Positions 1 to 27,400 of a DNA stretch of 64,000 nucleotides are shown piece by piece. The notes beneath the pieces were generated by a model, which saw only the letters and a program-made list of their open reading frames with translations, was not told where the DNA came from and did not search any database. The position numbers were made by a program, and so were the translations under genes. Numbering within the stretch: position 1 is the first letter of the stretch; every line of letters begins with the position of its first letter. Origin of the DNA: Mixophyes australis (Eukaryota > Chordata > Amphibia > Anura > Limnodynastidae); the NCBI GenBank assembly GCA_036250195.1, contig JAVHZZ010000006.1, positions 157,034,224 through 157,098,223 of the forward strand, in the 5' to 3' direction.

Positions 1-14812
<14,812 letters not shown>

Positions 14813-17575
14813 TGAGAGAATATGAGGATTCTCTTGTCTAGTGTTCAGGTTCACAGACCTTGTGCATTGTGCATTAAATCACAAAACTTAATGGACCAAA
14901 ATAATAAAAAAAAAAAATGAAAATGAAGAAGCCCAAAAAGCTGGACAGAAACTGAACTTTTTTTTGTCTTTCAAATGTGGATACCAGACAGGAAGTCCGG
15001 GGTCATTCACAAAAAGGAGTTTCCCACCTGTAATTAGTGCTGACAAATGACTGTAAACCGGCCCATGTCCCTGCTACCTGTGTATGAAAACACAGAGTAA
15101 TCAATTAACTGCAGCAAATCCCTGAGGTTTGTACATGGACCAAACGCAACCAGAAGCCAAAATTGAAGCTTTATCTCTGCTGACTCTCTGTCTGGGCCAT
15201 CTCACTCCTTGTGTCTTTTGCAAATTATCTGGCAGGGGAAGATAAAGACGAGTATTATTCATGAGAAGAGTTGTCAATATTTTTTATTTTGTTTTCCACA
15301 AGAAACATTTGAAGAGCAGTTCTTTAATTCCAACAGAAGCGCAAAGGATTAAAGGTTCTCAGGGAAAGCTTTTGGAGTTACCAACTGCATAGTCCTTTTT
15401 TTTTGTGTCTTAACCCTAGCCTAAGCAGTTGGAGGTCAGTACCTAGCTGTGGCGAAAAGTGTTGCTGATCGATCTGGCAGTGAAGATGATTTTGCAGTCA
15501 GAAAGAAATGGCAACTGTGATTGTGGAAGGGCCAGCTCATTGTGTCATGATACAGTATCTCTCATTTTTAGAATTATGTATTGTGTTTGTCCATTGTGTG
15601 CTACATGCAGGAAATGTAAAGCAGACAGATTTATGCACCCTAAAGGAATGGTGGCTTGCCTTTTGGATTGGTTTGCCGGCTCAGCAGAAATAATCTGTTT
15701 GGTATTATTCAGCAATCCGTACTCTGTGTGGATTTTCACATAAAGCAAAAACATCCAGGGCTATTTCCACCCCCCACGGTGTATGAATGTCTGCCGTACC
15801 TGACATGTTGACGTCTCACATGCTGAACTGTATTTATTTTTGGGACATTTTTATTGTAATCACAGGGAATTTTTTGTACTTTTTTATTTATTTGGAGAGC
15901 TGATTATTGATTATTTTCAATGCACCACAGAATTCTGTAGTAGAGCCTTCAACTACTAGTATGAAGTGGATCTTCCTAGATCTAAAAACATTTCAGAACC
16001 CAACCCGAGATTTATTCATGTCTATTTTATCATTATTTTGTAAATCTATGCTTCAGGAGAACGTCCAGACCTGTCACGTTTAGACATAAGAATAATACAA
16101 CTGACAGAAGAAACTTTCTCACCAGATTAAATAGAAGAGAAAGCTTATATTTATTTTCACAGGAAATTTCTACAGATATGCACTGTCATGCCCCACAAAG
16201 CATAAAGTAATACACTGTAATATTCCCATAGTGCATCATTACGTCTCAATATACACTATGCCTTTATACCATTTCCTTCTAAGGAACCATCCATAGTTTC
16301 CAACAGCTAGAATACTACTTGGATGTTTGGAGTAGTCTCTTGCACGACATACAGCACTAAAGGGTTCGAAAGATTATTTAACTTCTCACTGTGCACTTTA
16401 AGACCTGCGTGAGCTCCAAGTAATGGCCTGTAGAAGAATATCAACTAGTGCACTGAGGCTTTCCATGGAAATCATCCAGAGCGCATTATACGGTGCAGAA
16501 TCTTAACTGGGAGATTTTAAATTCATGGGGAAAATAGTAAGGGACATAAAGAACTCTTAAACCTCTGTAAAAATGAACTTCTAGTTTTTAAGATCAAGTG
16601 TACTTTGCACTTGAAAAGGAATCCCTGCTTTTGTAAATAGGATCCACCCTGTTTGTGAATGCAAACCAGTTAGAATATTACCTATAGAACAGCTGCACTT
16701 CCACGGAGACATAGTTTTAGTTTTAATTATTGTGTAAATTATTTAATTTTTAGCAAGTTCTGTTATAATTTATTAATTCAAATTCATATGTGAACATTTG
16801 ATATTTATTTAAATGTAATGTTAATTTATTTTTATTTTTAACTGGAGACCACATGGTAATAAGGGAAAAGACCAAAAAAAAAGTAAATAAAAAAAAGTGA
16901 AAACAATAAATAAAAACTTGACAAATTATATTCCATGGGAAAAATAATAAAAAATAAAAACGCTATCTACAGCTAATAGTTTTGATGAAACCTAGTTATT
17001 TTTTATATATTTTGTTATTTATTCTTTTAAACAATGGGACTTTTTTAAAGATATTTTATAAAGCAGGAGTTTTGATATTTTTTTGTTTATTTTAATTTTA
17101 TTGGGCAAAGGGAAAAAAATAGATTTTTTTTGTTTTGTTTTATTGTAATTGATTTTCTTTAATTTATGTAATCCCTTATGTGCTAGGGAAGACTTCTGTG
17201 ATATTTTGTGCAATTCACTGTAGTCCTCTCTACCACAAAAGGCCACAATATTCCAGGCACTGATAACAGTATATAAAATGCTGTATTTATTTATTGATTA
17301 TTTAAGTAAAAAAAATGAACATGTGAACTTGTATATTTATTTTGTCATGTTTGTGAGTCTGTTATGTGATTGTTTATGTGAAGAAATTCCTGTTAATATT
17401 TAAAGTAAAATAACAAAAAAATAATGATAATAATAATAAAAGGTTGCATTGAAGGCTGATGCAGACTAGCTGTTGTTCTGTGATAATCTTTCAAATACTG
17501 TGATTCCGGCCTCAGGGAACTTTCAAAAACCAACCTGACTTCACTTCAGAAATAAAACTCAAGTTCTACTTCTGG
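14813..17575 (+). other. MYT1: MYT1 3' UTR (probable extent)
   Basis: AT-rich sequence without interspersed repeats follows the stop codon. Lack of repeats over 2.7 kb, in a region otherwise full of them, supports a constrained 3' UTR. Candidate polyadenylation signals AATAAA lie at 17435-17440 and 17551-17556. The second is followed by T-rich sequence and is the preferred end. The exact cleavage site is inferred. Confidence 0.6.
17551..17556 (+). terminator. Polyadenylation signal AATAAA of MYT1
   Basis: Canonical AATAAA followed within 30-60 bp by a T/GT-rich stretch. An upstream alternative is at 17435-17440. Confidence 0.5.
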
Positions 17576-18261
17576 ATATCTGTCTTTCTTATTCTTTTTG
17601 TTTTACCTGTTTTATTTTTAAATTAAATATAATAGTATATATTATACAATACTATACCGATACAATTTATGAACAAAATAAATAATCAGTGAGTTATGAT
17701 GTCTTAAGTTACTGATTATATGAATGATCCTGTATGTTACATCTGATAGCTCCCCAGGAGCCCAAACCATCACAGCTTGTGTGGTCACCTTTAGAAATTA
17801 TTTTAAATGAGTCGTGTTATACAAGTATTGGGAATATTAAGAAAAACTGATATAAAATGTGAAATATAGGCTAAGGTAAAAAGGCATGGTTTAGATTAAG
17901 ATCAAAATTAAATCACTCTTACAGAGCTGACATACAAGTTAAAATAACAAAAAATTTGAATGTGGTTTTAATTTTTTTTTATTGAATATGGTATAATTCT
18001 TACTCCAAAATATTTTTATCTAGAACATATTGTAGTAAGTATGAACATCTACAGCCTTTACTTTACTTTACATACTTTAAAATATTTTGTATAGCATAAA
18101 GAGGGATACTGATCAAGTCCTGTAAGAACATGTATTTTTACTTTGTATGTTACAACTACAACTCTGCAAACTTCTAGAAACATATTAACTCAAAACATAG
18201 CTTACAATTTAAAGTTCAGCTGCTGCCTACACACAGCAAAGACAATCATTATGAGTTAAAT

Positions 18262-18441
18262 AGTCACAGGAATGCAGCCTATCAGCTCACATGGAACAGT
18301 ATTGTTACTCTACCTGTCACATGGACACAATAGTGACAGTCATTTGTGGCCTGTGATGTCACTGGTTCCCAGCAAATGGATAAGATGAATTCTCATGAAC
18401 ATTGATTCAGCACACAACATGGCTGCCTCCAGTGTGTTTAG
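18262..18441. repeat. Fold-back MITE (family A), partial
   Basis: Contains tgatgtcactggttcccagc, attctcatgaacattgattc and atggctgcctccagtgtgt, matching family A blocks. Confidence 0.5.
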
Positions 18442-18689
18442 TTAACAATTTCACTTTACAGCTACAAACCCTCAAACAAAACCTAACAATACAATAAACA
18501 GTTTTAACTAAAGTTCTGAATGTGGGTATAAAAAGTCCCATTTGGTAAACAGTGAGATGATGCTTCCATGCCAATCCAGATCTATAGTGACAATATAGAG
18601 TCCAAAAGAGAGATATGTGCAGCTATAAAAAAACTAACTTGAACCTAAGCCATGGGTGAGGGGATGATATACAATTCAGGAGGCAATCA

Positions 18690-18850
18690 GGTATATCATA
18701 GTCAGCCCCATACGTCTCAGTATTCCTGAGCAAAATGTTGGAACTAAATTGGTCATGCCCACCGACGCGTTTCCCTGATCCAGTCTTTCAAGCTTGGGGC
18801 GTCTTGATTTTTGTCACAGGAAATCTTTGAAACACCTGCATTGGAATGCG
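18690..18850 (-). mobile_element. Penelope-like terminal fragment with GAAACGCGTC motif
   Basis: Read on the minus strand: cttgaaagactggatcaggg then gaaacgcgtcggtggg. This resembles the hammerhead-ribozyme-derived motif found in Penelope-like terminal repeats, here decayed. Confidence 0.4.
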
Positions 18851-20061
18851 TCACATTGGGGGCATAGTCACATTACATTGTAGGTGCGCCACCTTCCCTA
18901 GGGCATGTCTAGCTAATCTGAAGCTATAGGCCACAGTTAACCCCTATACTCTAAATACACCCCTGCATTGCTGTGTGCACCTGTACACTGATGTTCTGTT
19001 GTGCAGAGTGGCGATGAGAGGAACATTCTGGCAGCTGAGACAAAAGTCCCCCCTAATTTGGGACAGTTGAGAAATATGCTGTGCTTAGGCCCATTTTAAG
19101 AAATATCTTGCTAATAGCAGCAATAGCTAGGAAAGTGTACATGCTTACGATATATGGATAACAAACAGTGCTGTTTCTCAATGTAGAGTTTTGTTAATGA
19201 AGACCCTCATCTAATGCAAGTAATCCATTAATTCAGTGGGAAGACATATGCGAGACATATGCGAGAAGCGGCACATGCCTCCCAAATGTCCCTGTAGTCC
19301 TGACACTGTGTGATAGTGCCATAAAATTGTGACTGTCCCATCACACTCAGGACAGCTGTCAGACTCTGCTGCTTTTTCCTACCTGTTCCTGCAGCTTTGA
19401 CTATCTGTTGTTGCTTGTGTCTTAAGCTCAGTTGCTCCTTGTATGCATCATGAAATGTTGGAGCTCTTTTCAGAATACAGCTAAGTTATATTCACCTCCT
19501 GGAAAGCCGAGAAGCAAGTGAACACTCTAGGCCTTCCTCCTCCAACATGCCCTGACATTACATCAATAGCACACACATTTAATAATTAGGTCTACTTTCC
19601 CCAAACCAGCACTGAAATTAAATAACATTAAAATTTTATAAATAGCCCTAACAGAAAAAGTAAAAAAATTAATAAATGGTTCAATGACATCTAGAGGGGG
19701 CTGTCTATTGAGAAAACTCCCTAGGACCAATCCACCACAGTGGAAATCTGATCAACACGCCTGTGCCCATTGCATGCTGTACCCCCAGGTTTTCCAGGCC
19801 ATTTGTAAAATAAATTACTTTGTTTACATAACATGTACGATTTGTGCACACAGCAAAAGAACATCTAAATGTTTGTTCAGTCACTCCCTTTTCTTACCTT
19901 TAGGTTTGAGACAGGCCATATTGGTTTTGTTAAATAGGCGTGTTTTTGTATTAATTCAATAATTGGATTAAATGATGTCATCTACAACAGAAAATTAATT
20001 GGAGCTTGGTGTTCCTTCCGATCCAGCCAGTTGATTGATGTCTACAATGGTCCAGGATGAA

Positions 20062-20190
20062 GCTAGAAACTAGTGACATCACTGAGGCATGAGGCACACA
20101 CTACTCACAAAGTGTCTCATATCTCAGTGATGTCACTAGTTCTTATTCTCATAAGTATTGGTTTAGTCCACAAAATGTTTGCCTTGACTG
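20062..20190. repeat. Fold-back MITE (family A) central palindrome
   Basis: actagtgacatcactgag at about 20072 is inverted at ctcagtgatgtcactagt ending near 20139, a strong hairpin with a loop of about 20 bases including short mispaired parts. Confidence 0.6.
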
Positions 20191-20266
20191 GGTCTCAGGA
20201 GCACAGGCCAATGGGAGGATATGGGCAAAGCAAGGGTGTTGGTTGCCATGTATGAAATAGGTATAC

Positions 20267-20615
20267 CATCATCATCACCATTTATATATATAGCGCCACT
20301 GATTCCGCAGTGCTGTACAGAGAACTCACTCACATCAGTCCCTGCCCCATTGGGGCGTACAGTCTAAATTCCCTAACATACACACACACACACACACACA
20401 CAGACAGACAGAGACTAGGGTCAATTTGATAGCAGCCAATTAACCTACCAGTATGTTTTTGGAGTGTGGGAGGAAACCGGAGCACCCTGAGGAAACCCAC
20501 ACAAACACGGGGAGAACATACAAACTCCACACAGATAAGGCCATGGTTGGGAATTGAACTCATGACCCCAGCGCTGTGAGGCAGAAGTGCTAACAACTTA
20601 GCCATCGTGCTGCCC
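20267..20615 (-). mobile_element. V-SINE-type SINE, near full length
   Basis: Reverse complement of the head-core-tail arrangement. The tail gat/tagcgccactgattccgcag lies at left, the core ggaggaaaccggagcaccc in the middle and the tRNA-like head at right. A (ca)n stretch sits at 20383-20402. Confidence 0.8.
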
Positions 20616-22040
20616 ATGCACTTAGCTTTTTTTTTTATTTTCTTATAAGCAAACAGACAAAGGGCAGGTAATTTCACAGAAAACATCATACAGTGCCCAT
20701 AACAGTCTTGCCCTAGGAATGCATATACATAAAGTGAAAGCGACTTTTTGGTTACCACCAGCAGCAATGCACAATTTAATATGTATCAGGTAAAGAAAGA
20801 GAAGAAAAAAAAGAGTAAAAGAAAAAGAGTTGTGTGTGTGGGGGGGGGGGGGAGGGGGTATAAAGGGAGAGGGTGAGAGGGACAGGAGGAAAGTGGAGGG
20901 TTTAAAAGGATAAAGAGAAAGGAGGAGAAAAGAGCAATAAGAAGGTAGAATACAATGAGTAGTATCTGACCAGTGCACCTGGTTTTGTGGAGCAGTGCAA
21001 AAATGAGATTTCATTTTGTGACGCGAGATTATTAAACACATGATTTTTGACACCAGCTATGTGCTGCCAGTTACTTGTAAAGACGTAATTTGCACTGTCC
21101 TTTTGTACAGTATCATTTCCAGGTGTACTTCAATCAATGTAATAAAAAGCTTCACACATACAAAAATGCCATATGTATCAAAAACAGTAGAAAATGTCAC
21201 CTCACTAGCATCATTAAGTCATCAGTAAAGTTAACTGAACAGTATTTTGAGAAAAATGTAAAAAATATATTCCACTAAAGGTGTGGATTTAAACTGGTAG
21301 GAGATTGAACTTTGATGTGAGGTTTACACTTTTGTACAGTGCACTTATTCAGATTATTCCACCTTTCCGCAAATCAAGGCACACTTCTAGTTTTCAGAGA
21401 AGTCTCCAAAGAGACTGTGAGTAAGTGAACCCCTTGATGTGTATAGCTGCAAAATCAAAGCAATTCGTGGGGCACATCCAGTCCATACTGTAAATGAGGT
21501 CCACTGACTTCTCACAACTTGCGTTTTTGTGTAATAGTGACTGCCAGGACATGATGGAACGTATAGTTCCACAGCAGGTGGAGAGCAACAGGTTGCCTAT
21601 TCCTAATACAGTTAATTTACAGCAAACATAAGGGATACAACTGACACATTGCCCTTACATTACCATGGTTTTATGCATTCTGTGCTTGTACTACTTGTTT
21701 ATGGCTATACATTTATAATCTTGGTCAGGTTGAGCAATGAGAAAGTAAATGTTCTGCCACAAATGCAGAGTAACTATGGAAACTGGGATGGCTGATGTAG
21801 AGAGTTTTGCTGGCAGTATATATGTCATTGAGAATAGCTGGGCTCTGAACATAATCCAATTGCTATTTATACTGCATGCTAGATGGGAGGAACCGTCAGA
21901 TATATTGTTTACCTAGATATGCAGCATTTTTTTTATTTCTAGATATTTAAATTTTAGTAACAAAAAAGAAAACCTACAGACAGTTAGAATAGATAAGTAA
22001 CAATACAGTGCAACATGTTTAAGCCAGTGGTACTCAATGT
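20616..22040. other. Unannotated intergenic sequence
   Basis: Holds a G-rich simple tract (20829-20860), polypurine sequence to about 20940 and AT-rich DNA. The ORFs here of 60-136 codons show no family motif and are judged to be chance. Confidence 0.4.
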
Positions 22041-22049
22041 TTTTTGAGG

Positions 22050-22480
22050 TGCGACCTCAAGTGTCAGTGTGATAATTTTCTCTGATCTCTGGTAGCAGTC
22101 TGGAATTGTTCTGAGATACCATGTGTCAGTATGCTATGGTCCTGGGACCACAAGTGTCAGTGTGCCATTATTATAGGTCCCCAAGTGTAATGATGCCATT
22201 GTTCTATTGTTCTGTGATCCCTAATATCAGCACACCATTGTTCTGGGTCCCCAAGCGTCAGCGCGCCATTGTTCTTGGACCCCAAGTCTTAGTGCGCCAT
22301 TGTTCTGGGACTGCAGGTGTCAGGACAATATTGTTCTGGGTCCCCAAAGGTCAGTGCACCATAGTTCTGTACCCCAAAGTGTCAGAGTATCATTGTTCTG
22401 GGCCCCCAAATGTTAGTGCACCAATGTTCTGGGCTCCCTGGTGTCAGCACGCAACTGCTCTGGGCCGCCAAGTGTTCTTG
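22050..22480. repeat. About 40-bp minisatellite
   Basis: Repeats of a unit like 'ggtccccaagtgtcagtgcg' plus 'ccattgttct', about ten diverged units in tandem. The 125-codon frame through it (22121-22498) follows from the repeat and is not taken as a gene. Confidence 0.75.
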
Positions 22481-22560
22481 AACACCAAAAAAAGGTAGTT
22501 GCCAATGGAGTGTCTTGCACATATAAGAATTAGAACGCCCAATATACACTTGCTCACAGA

Positions 22561-23149
22561 GGGCCTCATTTAGAGTTAGATGCAATTTATAGTGAAATCG
22601 TAAGTGTAAATTGCATCCCATAATTTACACAGTATTTAGAGTGGCACTGATTCTTAGATCCATGCCACTTAGAATATTGTGCAAATTGCACAAACCCGCC
22701 TCTTTATTTGCCGTATGGGCCGGTGTTCAAGTGTATCATGCACAGCGCCCTGTAAAGCAGATAATTAAAAATTAATAAATAAATAAATACATTTTTTTAT
22801 TTCCCCCCCTCCCCCCCCAAACAGCACAACAGCAAAAGGGTTGGTTATGCTGTTTGGGAGGGGTACACACCCTTTTTTTAATACATAATACATAAAGCAC
22901 CCGCAAAAGATAGGTCTCCTAGAGAACTATCTACGGTTGCTTTCAACTCAAATTAGCAGGTAAAGTGAACATGACTTTACATTACTATTGCTAGGCTCGC
23001 CCACTACCTCCTCCGTTCCACCTCTCTAGGCGCAGAGACGTGCAATGGGGAGATCCGTCTCAGACAAAGTCCAAACTGAAACAGATCTTTGGGCAAAATA
23101 GCTTTTGGCGCTCAACAGAAGGACTTGCGTCTGACTCTAAATGAGGCCC
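22561..23149. mobile_element. Terminal-inverted-repeat DNA element, non-autonomous
   Basis: The terminal inverted repeats begin GGGCCTCATTTAGAGT and match over about 22 of 25 bases. They are flanked by AGA at 22558-22560 and 23150-23152. No ORF is of note. The family is not named with confidence; a 3-bp duplication would suit a Harbinger-like element but AGA is not the usual TWA. Confidence 0.65.
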
Positions 23150-24429
23150 AGAATGTGCTGTTCTCTTATAATCCATAAAATTTTGAGAAATTGATCCTAT
23201 AAAAGTAAGGAAAAGGTGGAGGTAAATGGCCCTTGAAATAGTTGCAAATTAAGTGCACATTTTGTAACAATTGCCACCACTTCAATACTGTGATCGTATG
23301 AACATATTTTCACACCCAGGCTGAATAAAAAAAAATTAATTCATTAATGTCAAATCACCAACAGAGCTATAGAACCTTCATGAAAGGATTAAACCACACT
23401 ATAACAGTTTTAACATAAGTCATCGGTAACAGAATTACAATATGCAGTCATCTTATAGCCAAAGTTTACAAACAGTGCAATATTAAGTATAATACAAATA
23501 CAATATAATAATAAAGTACAGTACTTATTAAGTGACAATATCCTGGAAATATCCTGTGCTGATTGTCAATCGTCTGCTGATGTTCAGGTAGTTTTCTCCT
23601 TACTCTCAGCCTAACAACAATGGGTTTCAGCTTTCACCTTTTTCAAGATGGTCTTTATCTTTCCTGGAACCTGTGGAGTCTGGGCAACAAAAGGCGTTCA
23701 TACTTTGTGCAAAACAAGCGCATCAATGGTGGGTTAATGTTAATCCCTCATTTCACCAATATGGTGCACTGGTCTCACTGTCACACCTGACATGACAACT
23801 GCTTGTAATTGATCACAGCCAATTAGAAGTAGGGATCACACTTACATCACATGAAGTAGTGTTTTAATGGTGCTAGGCTCTCCCCCATCAAGACTGTATA
23901 TTATTCGGATTATTCTGGTGGTGGCTGGTAGAAGTAGATTAAAAAAATTGAACACAAAAAAATGACAACAAATTACACGCAATACCACAGGGCACCCTTT
24001 ATCCTCTGTGCCCCTCTGCTGAGGCACCACCGACACTATTAGTAGTTTCACTCTTGTCACACAAAGGCATTTCTCGTGCTTGATTACCCACACATTTTTT
24101 TAATATTCCCTTTGGACCAGGTTTGAGTTTACATTTTAATAAGAACACATGAAAACCACATTACCCCAACTGTGCAAATATATTATGTAAAAGGCAGTAA
24201 ATATCTCACCCTGAGCTCATACTAGGGCTCATTTAAAGGTTGACGCATATGTGATTAGAATGTACATAGGGAAAAGATGCACATAAAAAAAGCGTATTTA
24301 CAATGTCAAGATGTGTCAAGCTGAAAAACAGCAGAATTTGTGCCTAGCATACATTATATAGAGAATGTAACAAAATGTTATATATACAAGAGAATATTGT
24401 CTTGACAGATATTAGAGTATGCAAAAGTC
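23150..24429. other. Unannotated intergenic sequence
   Basis: AT-rich sequence without recognisable genes. A short stretch near 24225-24250 resembles the inverted-repeat end of the element at 22561. Confidence 0.35.
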
Positions 24430-24945
24430 GTATATACCATACTATTATTACTGTACCGCAGTGTCGTACAGTAGGGAAAACAGTACATACATAAAACAGG
24501 GACATACAAGGTAGACACAATAAATGCAGACATGAAAACAAAGGGTATGGCGGACCGTGCTCATTAAACAACTTACAGTCTAAGTGGAAGAGGGCACAGC
24601 TGAAACAAGAGGAGTAAATGTGGTTCAGAGTGGAGATTGGGATAGTTGTGAGGGTGTATTAGTGTGAATATTATTATCGGGGACAAGGTCACCTCTTAAA
24701 AAGAGATGGGTTTTCAAAGAGCGTCTAAAGAGTTGAAAGATTCTTTCAAGTCTGATTGAGCGTGGTAGGTAATTCCATAAGTGGGGAGCAGCACGGGACA
24801 AGTCTTGTAGGCAGGACTTGTCTCGTCTCTGGTTACCAGAGATGAGACAAGACGCCGGTGAGAGATAGATCTAAGAGGACGGGAGGGAGAGTAGAATGAT
24901 ATGAGATTTGAAATGTATGCAGGGGTAGTGTTGTTGAGGACTTTG

Positions 24946-26137
24946 TGTCACGCTCCGTTCTCCGGGTGTCTCTACTCGAGCCTCTAAACATTGACTGTCA
25001 CTTTAAATCTCTCTTCTTAGTACAGGCTTTCAGCTATCCCTTGTATCCATGATTAGTTCACCTGTGTGTTGGTCAGTTCTGCTATTGATCAGCCTCTCTT
25101 TATAAGGTCCCTCCTTTCACCTGTGCATTGCTGGTTCTTCAAGTCATACCTGACCTGATTCTGATGCCGCCTCTGTGTTCCACTTCACTGTAGTAATTGT
25201 ACTTCACCACTGCTGTGTTTGGACTAGGCTGACCTCTATGCATCTGTTCCACTTACCTGTGGTAAATGCTGTGATCAACATCCGCTGCCTACTCGGCCTG
25301 CACTACTGACTACTACTGCTGTGCTCCACATCTCCGTGGTAAGCTGAACTTCTGCGCTGCTATGTGTCTGGACTTTGCTGATCTCAACGTACCTGTTCCG
25401 CTATTAGCGGTAATCGCTGTGATCTATATTCACTGCCTATTCGGCCTGCACTACTGAGTTCTTCTGTTGCATTCCACATCTCCGTGGCAAGCTGTACTTC
25501 TTCGCTGCTGTGTGTCTGGACTCTGCTGATCTCAACGTACCTGTTCCGCTACTTGTGGTAATCGCTGTGATCAACACCTACTGCCTATTCGGTCTAAACC
25601 TCTGACTACTACTGTTCTGTTTTACATCTCCGGGTAATCATTGTGATCAACTTCCATTGTCCACCTTTGACTCCTGCTGCTGTGTTCTACATCTTTGTGG
25701 TAAGCTGTGCCTCATCGTTGCTTGTATCTGGACTTTGCTAATTGCTGTACACCAGTCCTATTACAGTGGTAATCGTTATGTTCAATGCCCGCTATTCATC
25801 TCGTCTGCACCGTTGATTGCTGCTGTTCCGTTCCACATCTGTGTTAAGCTGTGGCTCATCGTTGCTGTGTGTTTCTGGACTTTACTGTTCTCCGTGCACC
25901 AGTTCCACTATTTATGGTAATCACCGTGATCAACATCTGCTACCTATTTGGCCTGCATTATTGACTACTGCTGCTTGTTCTACTATCCTGTGGCGGTTAC
26001 CCATGGGAACAACATTTGCTATTTATTTCATCTACATTGTTGTCAATACTGGCTCGTTGACATCTTTATAGTGAGCTGAGATTCTTTGCTGCTACATTTG
26101 GATTTATTGAACTGTTCATCTCCAGTACTCCAGTGCA
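24946..26137 (+). mobile_element. Solo LTR (gypsy-like) with 5-bp target duplication
   Basis: Starts TGTCACGCTCC and ends CCAGTGCA, flanked by identical CTTTG at 24941-24945 and 26138-26142. A TATA-like tttataagg at 25099 lies about 150 bp in, so the orientation is +. The remainder consists of diverged tandem repeats of about 150 bp (gctgtgatcaac... blocks). A short U3 and long repeated R-U5 resemble the LTR architecture of the chromovirus at 50605, though the sequence differs. Confidence 0.75.
25260..25960 (+). repeat. Tandem repeat block within solo LTR
   Basis: Recurring blocks 'taatcgctgtgatcaacacc', 'ttccacatctccgtgg' and 'ctgtgtgtctggactctgct' at about 150-bp spacing, with partial units. 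Confidence 0.65.
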
Positions 26138-26431
26138 CTTTGTATTATGTTCAATGGAATAGAGGAAGAGAGAGGAAGATCAGTCTTATAGCAGCATTTA
26201 GGATGGACTGAAGTGTGGATATATGGGTGTCAGGAATGCCATCTAGGAGGAGGTTGCAATAGTCAAGATGGGCGATGATGAGAGAATGGATAATAGTTTT
26301 GGTAGCATGTTGAGTAAGAAAAGGGGGTATTTTGACAATGTTTTAAGGTAGAATCGACAGGACTGGGAGAGAGACTGGATATGAGGAATAAAGCAGAGGG
26401 CTAAGTCAAGTGTGACACCAAGGCAGCGGGC

Positions 26432-27396
26432 TTAGGAGACTGAGGAAATTGTGGTGTTATTGACAGTTAGGGAGATTTGAGAGTAGGTGGTGACTTTGGC
26501 AGGAAGGAAGGTAATATGCTCTGTTTTGGAAATGTTGAGCTTTAGGTAGCGTTGAGACATAAATGTGGAGATAGAAGCAAGACAGTTGGTTACACAAGAA
26601 AGTACAGAAGGAGAGAGGTCAGGGGAAGTGATAAAGATTTGAGTGTTATCAGCGTAGAGGTGGTATTGAAGGCAGAATGAGCAAATTAGTGTGCCAAGAG
26701 AAAAGGGTGCACAATGAAAAAAGTAAAGGGCCAAGAACACAGCCTTGTGTGACCTCAACAGATAGAAGGGGTGAAGGGGAAGATGTGCCAGATATAGAAA
26801 CACCAAAGGAGCGGTTTGATAGGTAGGAAATGAACCAGTAAAGAACTGTGTTAGGAAGGTCCAATGGAGTGAAGGATGTGTAGGAGAAGAGGGTGATCAA
26901 AAGTGTCAAAAGCAGCAGAGAGTTCCAGGAGAATGAGTATTAAATTACCCTTAGACTTTGCAGTAGGTAGACCAATGATCACTTTTGTGAGAGCATTTTC
27001 AGTGGAATGTTAGAGGCAAAAGCCTGATTGCAGAGAGTCGAGTAAGTAATGTGAGGAGAGAAAGTGAGACAGGCATTTGTACACTAATCATTCAAGTAGT
27101 TTGGAGGCAAAGTGGAGGAGAGAAATAGGGTGATAGTTGGAGTGAGAGGCTGGATCGAGAGTTGGTTTCTTTAAGATAGGTGAGATGAGCGCATGTTTAA
27201 AGGGGGATGTAAATGTGCCAGTGGTGAGAGACAAGTTGAAGAGGTGAGATAGAGCTGGGCATAAAGTAGAGGAGAGGGAACGGAGTATTTGGGAGGGAAT
27301 AGAGTCGAGTGGACAGGATGTATGGTAAAATGATGAGATGAGTGCAGAAACGATATCAAATTTCATTACATATGAACACAAATTAAATACATGCAT
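26432..27396 (-). pseudogene. L2-type LINE reverse transcriptase, broken
   Basis: The fragments are 27396-27088 (RT N-terminal part ending in the NYHPISLL block), 26909-26649 (QGCVLGPLLFSL block) and 26806-26432 (active-site box YADN and downstream LKLNISKTEHITF). At least one frameshift separates the last two. The second catalytic Asp of YADD is Asn, so the enzyme would be inactive. The apurinic-type endonuclease domain is not visible. Confidence 0.7.
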
Positions 27397-27400
27397 CTGT

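Larger units (their letters stand above)
17576..20061. other. AT-rich intergenic sequence with repeat fragments
   Basis: No gene seen. It contains a family A MITE piece (18262-18441) and a Penelope-like terminal fragment (about 18690-18850). The rest is AT-rich sequence without recognisable coding potential. Confidence 0.5.
24430..27400 (-). mobile_element. L2-type LINE remnant, split by a solo LTR
   Basis: The minus-strand reading carries reverse transcriptase blocks of the L2/CR1 group. 27396-27088 holds SNYHPISLLHFASKLLE, around 26770 lies VTQGCVLGPLLFSL, and at about 26656-26645 the active-site box reads YADN instead of YADD. The RT pieces are in different frames, so the element is dead. 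The 3' part continues to about 24430 on the other side of the LTR at 24946-26137. Confidence 0.75.

Noticed and set aside
20330..20767. 145-codon minus-strand ORF with VCVGFLRVLRFPP
   Set aside because: Most of it is the translated V-SINE. The same peptide appears from other SINE copies at 35129-35344 and 37871-38062.
22121..22498. 125-codon ORF
   Set aside because: Lies entirely in the minisatellite; not supported as a gene, mentioned only as a low-interest finding.
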